DNA of 64,000 nt from contig NC_046680.1 of NCBI RefSeq assembly GCF_009870125.1, forward strand, positions 12,295,501 to 12,359,500, given 5' to 3'. Positions 38,951 through 50,100 of the stretch are shown here, in pieces. A program made the position numbers and the translations under genes. This DNA comes from Drosophila pseudoobscura (lineage: Eukaryota > Arthropoda > Insecta > Diptera > Drosophilidae). Numbering within the stretch: the first letter of the stretch is position 1; each line of letters opens with the position of its first letter. Below the pieces are notes generated by a model that ran no database searches, was not told where the DNA came from, and worked only from the letters and a program-made list of their open reading frames with translations.

Positions 38951-39701
38951 CTAAATATTAGCATCGCTTATCTTGTGATTATTGTGGCGAACCTGTGGGT
39001 AAACCTGTGGTTGGCGCATTACCTCCTCGTACGTCGGTGGCGGCGCTGAAAATTTAAGGAAGGACAAGAGAAACGATTACCCCAGACGGACACCACACAT
39101 TCTGCTGGCTTACCATTGATCACATAGTCCTCATCGTGCATGTAGGCCGGATTAATGACGGCATCTGTGGGATAGGCACGTTCAACAGTGCGCTCTTCCA
39201 GGGTGGAGCGTTGCGAGCGATGCGAGTAACGCTGCAGGTTTTCTGTGTTCCTATGAAAGCTATCCAAATAGTGGTCTTCGCTCTCCACATCCTCATTCTG
39301 CAGCTGTATCACATGCACCGAAGGACGACGTTCTAAAGATTAAAGAGAGGTACATATGTATGTATATCCACAATACGCTCACCATCATAGCGTACACCTC
39401 GTACTCACCCGTATCGGCTATGGCATCTGTGTAGTTCTCGCCAAAGCGAAACGGAGCGGCCAAGGACTTTTTGCACTTGAGAAACAGCACGATCAGTATC
39501 CAGCCCAAGATGAGAACCAGATAGACAAACCCCAACATACTCATGTAGAGGCCGTACTGTGTGGGTGCCCAGCGAGGTCCCGAGCTGGAACTTTTCCTTG
39601 GTACCAAGCTCTCTAAAGTGTATATCCAAAATCGATAAATGCTGTCACGTTGGCGGCGTCGTCTAGTGGAGTGGTCATTGTAGTCGCCTGACGGACTGGC
39701 T
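38951..39701 (-). CDS. single-pass membrane protein with C-terminal PPxY motif (5' end not found)
   Basis: Three exons are visible: 39701-39409, 39332-39114, 39045-38951, all joins in frame, at least 201 residues. The first visible exon starts at an acceptor (GTTGTTCAG) in phase 2 and has no ATG before the membrane helix, so a 5' exon is missing; it may lie between 39710 and 40750 or beyond Lrt. Order of parts: a basic Arg-rich lead (RRRRQRDSIYRFW), a Ser-rich stretch, one hydrophobic helix of about 22 residues (MLGFVYLVLILGWILIVLFL) followed by KCKKS, then a charged tail ending in PPPTYEEVMRQP and DANI. PPxY motifs bind WW domains, often of Nedd4-type ubiquitin ligases, as in Commissureless. 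The topology suggests a long cytoplasmic tail. Family not recognised. Confidence 0.75.
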
Positions 39702-40758
39702 CTGAACAACTAACAATTCACACAGTCAGCCAGCAAGTATGAAAGGCGGGACCGCCACCGTCGCCATATCAGCGGCTGGCCACAACAGAGCGGAGCCAGT
39801 CGGCAGTGGGAGGCACACTCCCGACTGAGGGCGAGAGCCGAGAGCCAGGGCGTAGACGCATGAAGTCCAGTTCAATTTTGGCCAGCTTTGATTCCCGGAT
39901 AAGCATTTAAACAACCGATTAGGTCGATAAACTAGCGCTAACGTTTGATAAGCAGGGTACCCTGTGTGGTATACATATTTGGATTATCATCCCGTCCATT
40001 ACATGGCGCAGTTTCCCTTGGGATGATGTATGAGCTATGAGCTCATTTCCATTTAAAATGAACTAATTTAGCGGAGAGTTCGCCTCCTCATACGCATAGT
40101 TTGTGTCGAGGGGGCAGATGATGTGACCGTGACGTCATGGCTTTAAGGTTAACAGCCCACTTAGCATTATGCGGCTATTTGGTAATGTCCCACCTAATAA
40201 TAGACCACCACGGAATTGGCCCGAATGACCTTATGAACGCTACTTCGATTGCAATTGGCTTTTATTTCTCTTTCCACAATGGTTTGCATGCTCGGTTTTG
40301 TGTGCCTTGAAATTGGTTAATAAATTATTAAAGCCTTACGACTAAGAGGGTCATGACTTATGGTTCCGTTCCTAACTTTAAGGAGGCGTACCCTTAGCTA
40401 ACACTAATTCTAGATGGGCGATAGGGGGCTACTTTCACAGTGGCGGTAAAAACAATAGTAGGTAGTACCATTACATATTAATTTCTTTGTTGAATTTAAT
40501 TTTTGTAATGCATTTTTTGTAACATATTGGCACTACCACTATTACTCGGACCGGAGCTGTCAAGTTGCCTGGGGTTCTGGATTGTGTATCGATTAGCTTA
40601 TGGCACGAGTGGGTTAGTGTTGGGCCAAGTATTTGGATTAGTGCAGTGGGTCCTTAGGGCTACGGCCTATCCTATGCAACTACGCAAGTCGGTACAGGTT
40701 CTGCTGTACTATCACATGTTTTATTGAGTGGGTGTGCTGCGGCTGCTGCCTCCTCTCC
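39702..40758. other. intergenic gap between the PPxY gene and Lrt
   Basis: May hold the missing first exon and promoter of the PPxY gene. A minus-strand frame beginning at about 39912 (MLIRESKLAKIELDF) is one candidate, but I found no convincing phase-2 donor. A GTGACGTCA-type CRE-like site lies near 40129-40137. Confidence 0.5.
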
Positions 40759-43453
40759 TCACAGGCTCGTTGTGGCCTGCAGCTTGAGGTAGCGTGTTCC
40801 GCTCTCCGCGTCGGCGAGGCGAGCTATGTGATCTGAGGCGGCGTAGCAGGTGGTCGCCGTCGGAGTGCCCGGTCGACTATTGTTGTTGTTGTTGTGTATG
40901 CTGCTGCTGTTGCTGCCGACGCTGCCATTGCTCCTATCCGCGCCGACGCCGCTGCCGTTGACACCGCCCGACTGCCGGAGACGCGTGGCGCCCCAGATGA
41001 GGACGAGCACGGAAGTGACCAGGACGCCCAGACCCAGGCCGGGCAGGAAGCTCTTATTGAGGGAATCTATGACAGTGTAGCTGTGCAGCAGCGTGGACTG
41101 CTGTTGAGGATGCGTCTGCTGCTGCTGGCTGCCCGCAACGGTGTTGAACTGGCGCTGGTTGTGCTGATAGTCCTCGCTGACATCCTGCTCATGGGAGTCG
41201 GGCTTCAGCTCGTTGGGCGTGTAGTAGGGGCGTCGCTGGTACTGGCGCGACACGGGGATGGAGCCCGGACTGCTCAGCTGCAGCTGTGTGATGTTGGAGC
41301 ATCCAATGTTCAGGTCCGCCTTGGGATTCTGCTCTTGGACCATCACCAGACAGAATCGGTAGCTGCGCATGGAAGAGGGAGCCGTGAGTGGATCAGGCAT
41401 ATTGGCAAAAGACCACTGCTTACCTTTCGCCTATGTCCAAGGAGGAGCTGTCGGGAACGATAACGCTAACCGTGTTCTGGCCATTTACCACCTTGCTCTC
41501 GCAGTGGATCTGCAATGTGAGTGGAATGCGGCTTTAAGCAGGGACCATCAGAATAGTAGATTTGCTTGCACTTACCGGAGAGTTGTCGATAAGTATCTCA
41601 TTAATGTTCTCCTCCTTGTAGACAAAGATAGCATCGCACATGTAATCCTTCTTGCTGAGATTCAGCAGCCAGGTGAGGATCAGCCCATAGTCCGCCGAAT
41701 AGTGCAGATCGTGTAGAATAATCTGCGGAAGGAAACGGTCATATTTATCTGCACATTTAGCGCACTCTTCTCCATTTGTTCCTCTCACCTCCTCTGACAA
41801 GTCCCTGACGGGCGACGTCTGATTCGGTTTGGCGAAGGTCTCCAGATGCTGCATAATGTTGGCATTGTCCTTCTCCACATTGTCCATGTCGCAGCTGAGC
41901 GTCTCCACGGGCACCTGAAGCAGCGGCGCCCCTTCAAGGCGCGGCGGCGTCACACAGGAGGCAGTGAGGCTGGAATGGAGCTGTGATACCTGCAGCCACT
42001 CGGCGAAGGGACGAATGCTGCAATCGCAGGAGAGCGGATTGTCCTGCATCTGAAGGCTCTGCAACTCGCGAGCTCCATCCATGGCGTTCCTAGCCACAAT
42101 CGAGATGTCGTTCCCGGCCAGTCGCAGCTCCCTCAACGAAGGTAGCGGAGCTATCAGATCCGAGGTAAGGGCGCGCAGGAAGTTATGCGTTAGGTCCAAG
42201 ACGGTCAAGCGACTCAGATGTTGCAGCGAGGAACTGGAGATGGCCACAATGCCATTGTAGCTCAGATCTAAGCTATCCAGAGCGCCCAGTCCGTAGAAGG
42301 CGTGGTCCTGAAGGACATCAATTTGATTGTGGCGCAGCGAAAGGCTCACCAGACGAGAGAAGTTGGCCAACGCCTTGTTCTGAATGCTCTTGATCATGTT
42401 CCGATTGAGGTTCAGGCTCTCCAGGTTCCGCATCCCAGCCAATGTCTGCGCGCTGAGTGGACCATTCAGATTGTTGGCCGTAAGGTCTAGTTGCCGCAAG
42501 CTCAGACACTGACTCAAGGATCGCAGGCTCTGGGCATAGTCGCCCAGGCGATTGCCTCCCAATTTAAGCACCTCCAGCTTCCTCAGATTGCTGAAAGTGC
42601 GCTGCGATATGCTCGAGATCTGATTGTTACTCAGCTCCAAGTACCCCAGATTGGTCAGGCCCACAAAATCGGCCGTTCCCAAGGCCTTAATTTTGTTGTT
42701 GGCCAAATCCAAGCGTTCGAGGGCTCCCAGCGTTGACAAGGCGTTCCAGGGCACGCTAAGCAGAGCGTTTCCGGGGAGCCCTAAGGCCTGCAGGGGGCCC
42801 TTGATGCCCAAGAAGGCGGACTTGTGCACTCGCTTGATCTCCCCCGAGGAGATGACCAGGCCATGCAGAGAGACACCGTCGAAGATCTTCGCGTCGCTCA
42901 GAAAGGTCACGTTGCGCAAGGAGCAGTCAAGCAGCGATATGGAGTACGGGGAGGTGCGCAGCCTATCCGCCAGCAGCTGAAAATGGAATCGAGTCAAGGG
43001 TTAAAAGTTAGGAGAGGTCAAACAAGGCATCCGGAGTGTATTCTCACCAGTAGTCCGTGCAGATCTATGTTGCATCTCAGGGTGTGGGGCAAGTCGCAGC
43101 CGCACTCGAGTTCCGCGTTCCGGGAGCCCGTTATGTTGGGACACTTCCATTCCATGAGGCCATCGTCCACGGGCAGCGGCAGCGAGGAAACCTGCTCGGC
43201 CTTCCTCTTCTTGGGCGTACTCTTGTTGAAGTACTTCACGGCGGACTTGGATTTCCCGGTAATGGTGGTGGTGGTTACGGGCACGGCAGCCGCCGACACC
43301 ACATAGGCAGTGGGTGTGGTTGCGGTGCTCGTAGATGGCGCGGGGACGCTGGTGCTGGTGGTCGACGCCGCTGCGGTGGTGGTATCCTCAAGCAGATCCT
43401 TGAGTTCATTGGCCTCTGTCAGCATAGAGACCAGACATATCATCACAAATAGG
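40759..43453 (-). CDS. Lrt: Lrt-like leucine-rich-repeat transmembrane protein (5' exon not found)
   Basis: Cell-surface LRR protein. D. melanogaster Lrt is made in tendon cells, acts in muscle-tendon targeting and works with Robo. Visible exons: 43453-43048, 42976-41789, 41722-41576, 41509-41424, 41362-40759; all joins are in frame, at least 809 residues. The first visible exon begins inside a signal-peptide-like segment (LFVMICLVSMLTEA), so a 5' exon is missing. A Thr/Ser/Ala-rich spacer follows, then an LRRNT-like cysteine block (CGCDLPHTLRCNIDL), about twelve LRRs (for example LERLDLANNKIKAL, LGYLELSNNQISSI, LDSLDLSYNGIVAI), and an LRRCT (NPLSCDCSIRPFAEWL..SCVTPP..LSCD). A further extracellular region with paired cysteines leads to one membrane helix (GLGLGVLVTSVLVLIWGA) and a tail with Ser/Asn runs. 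The name rests on remembered location and architecture. Confidence 0.75.
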
Positions 43454-44206
43454 CTGCAATGCAAATGGAAAAATTTTCATGGAAATTATTGTATTATTGA
43501 AAGCAAAACACTTGGATACAACAACAGAACGGCAGATTGTGCGTTTTTAGGTCAAGCAGCGCCACCGCCACTGACACTCTGACACACATACAGTGTGGCA
43601 CCCGTAGGTGTTTGTGTCCAGCGGCCAGTGGCGGCGGCGGTGGTGCGTCTCACGCTGGAATTTGTGCCTGTATTGTGCCTGCATCCGAGCTGATCTCTGC
43701 AAGACAATTTGCCAATTTAGAGCTTAACGCAATCAAAACTCGAGCGATTTATGCACTGTGAGATAATCTGTGGTCTTTACGGTTTGCGGAACTTGCGGAA
43801 AATTTTCAAATTTCACGCATTTTCTGCCTCCCAATAGACGTCCGATCCTTCGCGGTGAGTTTAGAAATTTTCATGATAGATGTTTTTATCTCGCACAGTC
43901 AACGGCGAGGCGAGTACCCCCAATATATTTTGCATCTAACCGAACAGGCCACCACCCCAAGCGTATCGTCACGTCTTGTTGCGCCTCGCAGTGACACACT
44001 TAAGTTGCGTGCGAGGCTTTAAAAACCCAGAATTCGGTCGGTACGCATCCAGTGCCATAGAAATAATTCCGCAGCAAAGTGCCCAGTGCTCGCAGTTGCC
44101 GCGGAAGGAAGCGCCACAAAGCCCCACATACAGGATTAGCAGTGGTCCCCCCTACAACATTTGGACAGTCTCCTCTCACTCTCACTCTCATTATATCCCC
44201 ATATCC
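43454..44206. other. intergenic gap between Lrt and the first lysozyme gene
   Basis: Contains the lysozyme-1 leader (a plus-strand frame is open from 43976) and possibly an Lrt intron. A frame on the minus strand from 43589 (MCVRVSVAVALL) was tested as the missing Lrt first exon but its phase does not fit. Confidence 0.5.
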
Positions 44207-44844
44207 ATGGCCAATCAGATGCACAAGAGTGGTGCCCTGGTCCTGGTCCTCAATCTGTTGCTGCTGACGCAGTCGGAGACGGAGGCCAAGCTGCTGACAC
44301 GCTGCCAGCTGGCCAAAGAGCTGTTGCGCCACGACTTTCCGAGGAGCTATCTGTCCAATTGTGAGTGGTAGGCCCAGACAAAGCGTTGATTTAACCGAGA
44401 TCTGTATTTGCTAGGGGTTTGCCTTGTGGAGTCGGAGAGCGGACGCAGCACGTCCAAGTCCATGCAGCTGCCCAACCAGAGCGTCAGCTATGGACTCTTT
44501 CAGGTGGGTTATCTCATCCACTCTCTGTAGCATGTCTATGAGCAGCTCAGACTCATACTCATCCAAAACAAACCACAAATCAACAGATCAACAGCAAAAA
44601 CTGGTGTCGCAAAGGTCGTCGCGGTGGCATCTGCAACATCAAATGCGAAGGTGAGTCGTCCGCCCACGCGCGCCTAGACGGTTGTAGTATGAGAGAGATT
44701 TGTATTACAGAGTTCCTGAACGATGAGATCTCAGATGATTCACGCTGTGCCATGCAGATCTTCAATCGCCACGGCTTCCAGGCCTGGCCCGGTTGGATGA
44801 GCAAATGTCGTGGGCGCACGTTGCCCGACGTCTCCCGCTGCTAG
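44207..44844 (+). CDS. C-type lysozyme-like protein 1, catalytic Asp replaced by Ser
   Basis: C-type lysozyme fold, secreted. Four exons: 44207-44360, 44415-44503, 44587-44650, 44711-44844, giving 146 residues. A signal peptide ends near SETEA (residue 27); an alternative ATG at 44219 would still keep it. The mature part has all eight cysteines in lysozyme order. The catalytic Glu is present in the CLVESESG block (precursor residue 59), but the Asp before YGLFQINS is Ser (SVSYGLFQ). The family position equals hen Asp52, so strong muramidase activity is unlikely. It is probably one of the 57B pair CG16799/CG11159 of D. melanogaster, from memory of their location. A second copy lies 1.5 kb downstream in the same direction. 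AATAAA at about 44930 may be its polyadenylation signal. Confidence 0.88.
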
Positions 44845-46335
44845 GACGGGCTGCCCCCAGACTTGCCCATAATTTCCCCGATCTGCTCTCTAGCCTTAAA
44901 CGTACTCTACTATTACTCTAGCGACTAATTAATAAACAGCTTAAGCCATGATGCCCGTACGATAATGTATTCATTCTGCGAATTGTACAAGGCGCAATTA
45001 TTCGCAATTATTTCCAGGAATCGCCACTATCAGCTCGCAGCGATGCGATCCCAAAGCTGATACTTGACTTAACCTTTTTTTAACTTTGTTTTATTCGACT
45101 GATAAGACAGTACCCAAAGTATTGTTTAAGCATAGGCAAGACTATGAGAATGCAGACGGATGCACCCCAAATGGGGAGAATCCCATCCCTCAGACCACAA
45201 GTCCACGGGGAGGCAGTCAAGCAAGTCATTACGTTCAATGTGCAAGTGCCTTATCAGCTTAATCACCCAAAACGGAGAACGTTGGCGCTGAGAGAGGGAG
45301 GGCCCGACAATCGGTACGATAGGTGGAGAGAGATCGGCGTTTGGGGAGAGAATTTCCTAAGCGCCAATGTATCTGAGAAATACTCGAATTCGCGTTGGGC
45401 TTTCGATTTAGTACTTCAGCTCGGGTCAGAAGCGTCGCACCTGGCAGCGAGCGAGCAAGCAACCGAGCGACGTGTGCAAATGAGATTGTAAAGCACGCCA
45501 TCGCATACGAAGCCCACGAAACGCGGTAAGAAGATACGGATACTCGCGCACAGCAGTTTATAATTATACTCGTAGATACAGATACTCCGCGAAACAAACT
45601 CGTTTCCTGTTGTTCTGTTCTGCGTTCACTAACAACATGAAGTAAACAAACAGTTTGCTCTGCTCTGCCTGAAGTGTCTGTCCGGAGAAGTCACTCAAGT
45701 CCGTTCTCGTTTCCATTCTTTGCTGATCCGAGTATGCAAATCAAACAAAAGTGAAACGTGTACGTGCGTGTACTTAATGATCTATCCAGTCACTACATTG
45801 TAGTGCCGTAGATTGTATACTTTTTGGCACCTTGAGAAGGTTCTAGGGGAAACAAAAAGATGGATCGTACAGAGATAAATAGATAGGGAGATAGTTACGA
45901 ATCGGAATCGAAAGTCCTATGACGGAAGACGGATTAGCACATCGACAGGTATATGGTATCGACATCGACAGGTACATGGTTTGATAAAACAATGACAAGG
46001 AACCATGTGGAAGTAAACAAAGGCATCAATTTGTGTGGTCATTTATGATTAGCATCCAAAAAGCTATTAGAGTTGTTTCTAAGAGTATCATTCACTCCAT
46101 AGATGCCCCCTTTTAAACCACATAGAGAAATAGTGCATATGGAAAAACCGGAAATTATGCAACCAAGTTCGAAGAACTAGGCGTGTGAGTGTGAGTCTGA
46201 CTAATTAAGCATGCCCATAAATTATTATAAAGCTAATACACCAGACCTATCAAAGTGAGCCGAGTAGTTCGCCAAATACTTTGTACTTTCTACCTGCTGG
46301 TGCTCTACGATAATGTCGCATTTTTTCAGTTGAAG
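44845..46335. other. spacer between the two lysozyme-like genes
   Basis: No coding exon supported. A purine-rich GAGAGAGG-type patch lies at 45290-45340 on the plus strand. A donor-like GCG/GTAAGA near 45524 and an acceptor TTTTTTCAG at 46329, just before the lysozyme-2 start, could bound a leader intron; this is a guess. Confidence 0.45.
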
Positions 46336-46954
46336 ATGAAACATTTTTGCCTGTGTCTGATGCCCGTGCTGGTCCTGCTGCTGTTGGGATCTGAGCGGGT
46401 GGAGGCAAAGAAGTATCTGCGCTGTGAACTCACCCGCGTGCTGGTGGAAAACTACAACTTTGACAAGACTTTCCTCTCCAATTGTAAGTGGTTGGAATAC
46501 TCGTTTTAGCTAACGCCGATTGACATGAATTTCTCCCGCAGGGATTTGCCTGGTGGAGCACGAGAGCAACCTGGACACCAGCAAGATAACGCTCAAGCAG
46601 AACGACAGCAAGAACTATGGCCTTTTCCAGATCAACAGCAAGGACTACTGCGCCGAAGGACGCAAAGGCGGGCAATGCAATATGAAATGTGAAGGTAATT
46701 TAAATGCTCACCACTCTCTATTGATACTGTATCGACCACATTCTGTTATCTTTTTAGACTTCTCCAACGACGATATTGTCGATGACATTGCCTGTGCCAA
46801 AATGATCCAGGAGCGCGAGGGCTTCAAGTACTGGAAGAAATGGGATCGCTTCTGTCGGAATTCTCAGAATCTGCCCAATCTGCGTGTGGCCTGCAATCTG
46901 CGTAGCCTGTCGCCCCTGCGCACACCCCGCAGTTTCTTCTACATCTCAGGCTGA
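46336..46954 (+). CDS. C-type lysozyme-like protein 2, catalytic Asp replaced by Asn, extended C-terminus
   Basis: Three exons: 46336-46483, 46542-46694, 46758-46954, giving 165 residues. The signal peptide is MKHFCLCLMPVLVLLLLGS..VEA. Eight lysozyme cysteines are kept. The catalytic Glu is present in CLVEHESN, but the second acid is Asn (SKNYGLFQINS); in hen lysozyme an Asp52-to-Asn change sharply reduces activity. After the last cysteine there is a 19-residue tail (NLRSLSPLRTPRSFFYISG) that ordinary lysozymes lack and that is absent from the neighbouring copy. The intron that splits the FQ/INS region in copy 1 is missing here, while the flanking introns match in place and phase. So the pair is an old tandem duplication with one intron gained or lost. 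Confidence 0.88.
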
Positions 46955-47072
46955 TGACTTACTCCTATACATATAATACATGCATAGACCTCTCCAGATA
47001 CTAGTATATGTACAAAGTACTAATGTACATAAATTTTGCATAATTGCTTGTTCACTCTGCATTTGTTGCATG

Positions 47073-47109
<37 letters not shown>

Positions 47110-50100
47110 GGTTGCGATCTGTGGATAAAAGGCCCTATTTTTCTGTGTCCACAAGTGGGCGACCATCGACAACTGGGCCTGACAATGCATAGGCTGAGCG
47201 AAGGCCCAGACCAAGACTGAGAATAAGACCTTCAGTGGGCATGGGGGCATGTAATTGATAGCTGCGGTGCAACATGTTGCAACTCGATTCCCATTCAAAG
47301 TCAATCATACAGACTTCTTGGTACAGAGAATGCACAGAGAACAATATCATTTTGCATTTCCGCTCAACAAAGGCGGCATTTCCGTTTGCCGGACAACAAT
47401 TGAGCGAGTAGTGTGTGTGTTCTATAACGCACCGCAGGGCATCGCATCGGATCGGATCGGATCAGGGAAGCGTAGCGCGCAGAGCCATGGTAACAGGTGG
47501 AAGCTCAAAAATCAGAGCGTAACTACAATACAAATTGTACGAGACAATGGCCAAACATGGCCAAGAGGAAGCACTGGCCCTGGCTGTCCGGGCTGCCTGG
47601 GTCTCGCTGCCCGGTTCCATTAGAATGCGCTTTGCATATGTACGTGGTCAAAATAAATCAGTTCTTGGTAGAACAGAAAAGTGCCGCGTTGGCCATTGCC
47701 TGCAGGGGCAGGGGCAGGGGCACAGGGGTCTGCCAACATCCTCAACAATAAAAATTGTTTAAAATGCAGCTCAGACACTAGCCACCCGACTCCCCCCCTG
47801 TCACGCTAACTGGTCAACGGCTCGCAACGTTTCAGTGCCTCTAATTTCCGCCCTTCCACTCTCCACATTGTGGCTAATTATGCATAAAATGCCACGCCTC
47901 ACACCTCACACCTCACAGGATCTCCTCGCATGCCCTCGTAGTCGGAACGGGGTCGGGTCGGACCCAGCCGCTGACTCAGCCAGATGGGAAGCACACTCAA
48001 TCACATTTCAGAAAAGAGTTTGGCCAACTAGCCGACTCCTTGGTGGCTGTTTGTTTGGCTTAAAACTTGCCACAGTCTCGCTAATCAATCCACAAAAAGT
48101 CGGGTCTGAGTCCCGCGCAGAGTCGAAGCCATCGACGACACCTCCTCTCAGTGTGCAGACTGGAGACGCCAGTTTAGGTTGATTATTCATCTGAGCAGAA
48201 ATCAGCCAGCTCCCACACACCGGAGCAACGACTGTGTGGTTGGGAACGTATTTCGAATGCTCTTTCGGGATGCTCTTCTACTCCTGAAAACTGGGCACAG
48301 ACTCTCTGGCTTAATTCAGCGCGAATAAGAAATTCTTAAAGATTTACCCAAATATATTGCTCCAAAAATATAGTACAATGATTGGTTGGGAAGTTTTGAC
48401 CGATTTTGTCTTCTAAAGCTTTTAATAATGCTTTTTTCTTTCAGTCAAATTTTGTTCTATCTTTGACTGCCTCCAGTCCAGTTCCCCCAGCTGATGGACT
48501 CCTCCAACTCCTACCTACCCACTGCCCAGGGCTCTGTGTTGTGTCTGTTGACTGTTTCGCGCGCTGGTGTGTAGGCGCACAGTTCAAGCGCCATCATCAT
48601 TATCATCGTCAGCCGGAGCCAGGCCAGCCGAAACTGACTGGAATTAAGGCACGTCAACGGAAATAAACCTTCTCGCACGCATCCGTGTGTTAGTGCACAT
48701 GTGTATCCGTGTGAGCCAAATCGTTGAAAATGGTTCGAGTTGTGTTGGTAACGGCATTGCAACGTTTTCTGTGGAACGGACCGAGACGAAGAGAAGAGAT
48801 TTTGCTGCCTGATGATGATGCTGGGGCCGATGCCAACTCGCAGATGAAGACCAAAAGATACAAAGATATGATAATGATGCCACAAAATGGGCGTGAATGT
48901 GTGTGCAGCTGACTCTGCAAACTTGTGGCAAAATACCAAAAATACGAAACTGATTGAAAAACGAAATTCCAAAATGCAATCACTCGCTGCTATTAACAAA
49001 TCGTGTAAAAAGTGTTTTTCTTTTCTTATTTATTTCTCACATAAGTTAAAACTTAAACTGGCACACAAGCCAGCTAAATATATTATTATTACTTTTTTCT
49101 ATTTTTCTGCTGTTTGGTTTTCTAAGCCCAACTTTTTTGCGCTCCCCAAATGGCCAAAACATGCGATAAGCCATTGAACAATTAAAAACGCGTTTTTTGC
49201 TGGCTGCCTTCTTTGGCAACCACTGAACGAGCAACCAAACAAAAAAAGATAAATAAAAACCGAAACTGAACCATTGTCGCTTGACACACCGAAGTGCAAA
49301 TTCTCTTTGGAAGGTGATGGTAGACTAAGGAATGACTGGAGGTACTACATTGGATGAATTTAGGGGGATAATTAATCCAGTAAAGATGTCAAATCTACAT
49401 ATATAAACCTCCTATTAATTGCTTGGTTTAAGTGCTATCCAAGCAGAGAAGAACCATACATTTCTGTCCGAATTACAGCATTACTTACAGTTCAGATGGA
49501 ATGGTTTTTTTATTACTTATCTTTTTTAAAGTATCCGCCAGCGAATGACATGAATTGCAACAAAAACAGCAGCAGCAGTAGCCAATTGGGCAGCATTTTG
49601 CTAATCATAATGACAGCAGCATGCTGCATAGGTTAAAGGCGAAATTAGTAGTTTGTTTGGTAGTTTGATAGTTTGGTGGTCTTTTGCGCCATATTGAATA
49701 TCAACCTGCTGTGTGGCATTGTTCGCGCGTTGAAAGCGCAACGAAATGTGGCGTGGCTCTTGGATGTGTGTCGTGGCTGGCTCGGCTCTGTGTGGCAGAT
49801 GAAATTTATGCCTAGCATGAAAATAGTAAAAGTTTGCTGCAAAAGCCAGCCAAAGGTCGAAATGTCACGCAAGTGGCAACCACAGACGTGTTGCACACAA
49901 GAGGGAAAAAAAACCGAAGCAGCTGCTTTCGAAATTGAAGTAGCCACAAATACAACAGCAAAAGCAACAGCAAAAGCAGCAACAATTGTGGTCTGGCGTG
50001 AGTATTTAGCATGCCAAAAAATAAAAGAAAAAAACAAGGAGACAAAAGGCGACAGGAAACAGAGGCAAAAGGAATTTAATTGTGTGGCCCATCCTGGGCC

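Noticed and set aside
39726-39914. Minus-strand frames as the first exon of the PPxY protein
   Set aside because: No donor with the needed phase, and the gap to the next exon would be too short for an intron.
42302-43452. Several plus-strand frames across the Lrt region
   Set aside because: Antisense shadows of the leucine-rich-repeat exons.
43454-43587. Minus-strand MCVRVSVAVALL frame as the first Lrt exon
   Set aside because: The donor at the end of the frame gives phase 0, but the Lrt exon needs phase 2; the composition is also a poor signal peptide.
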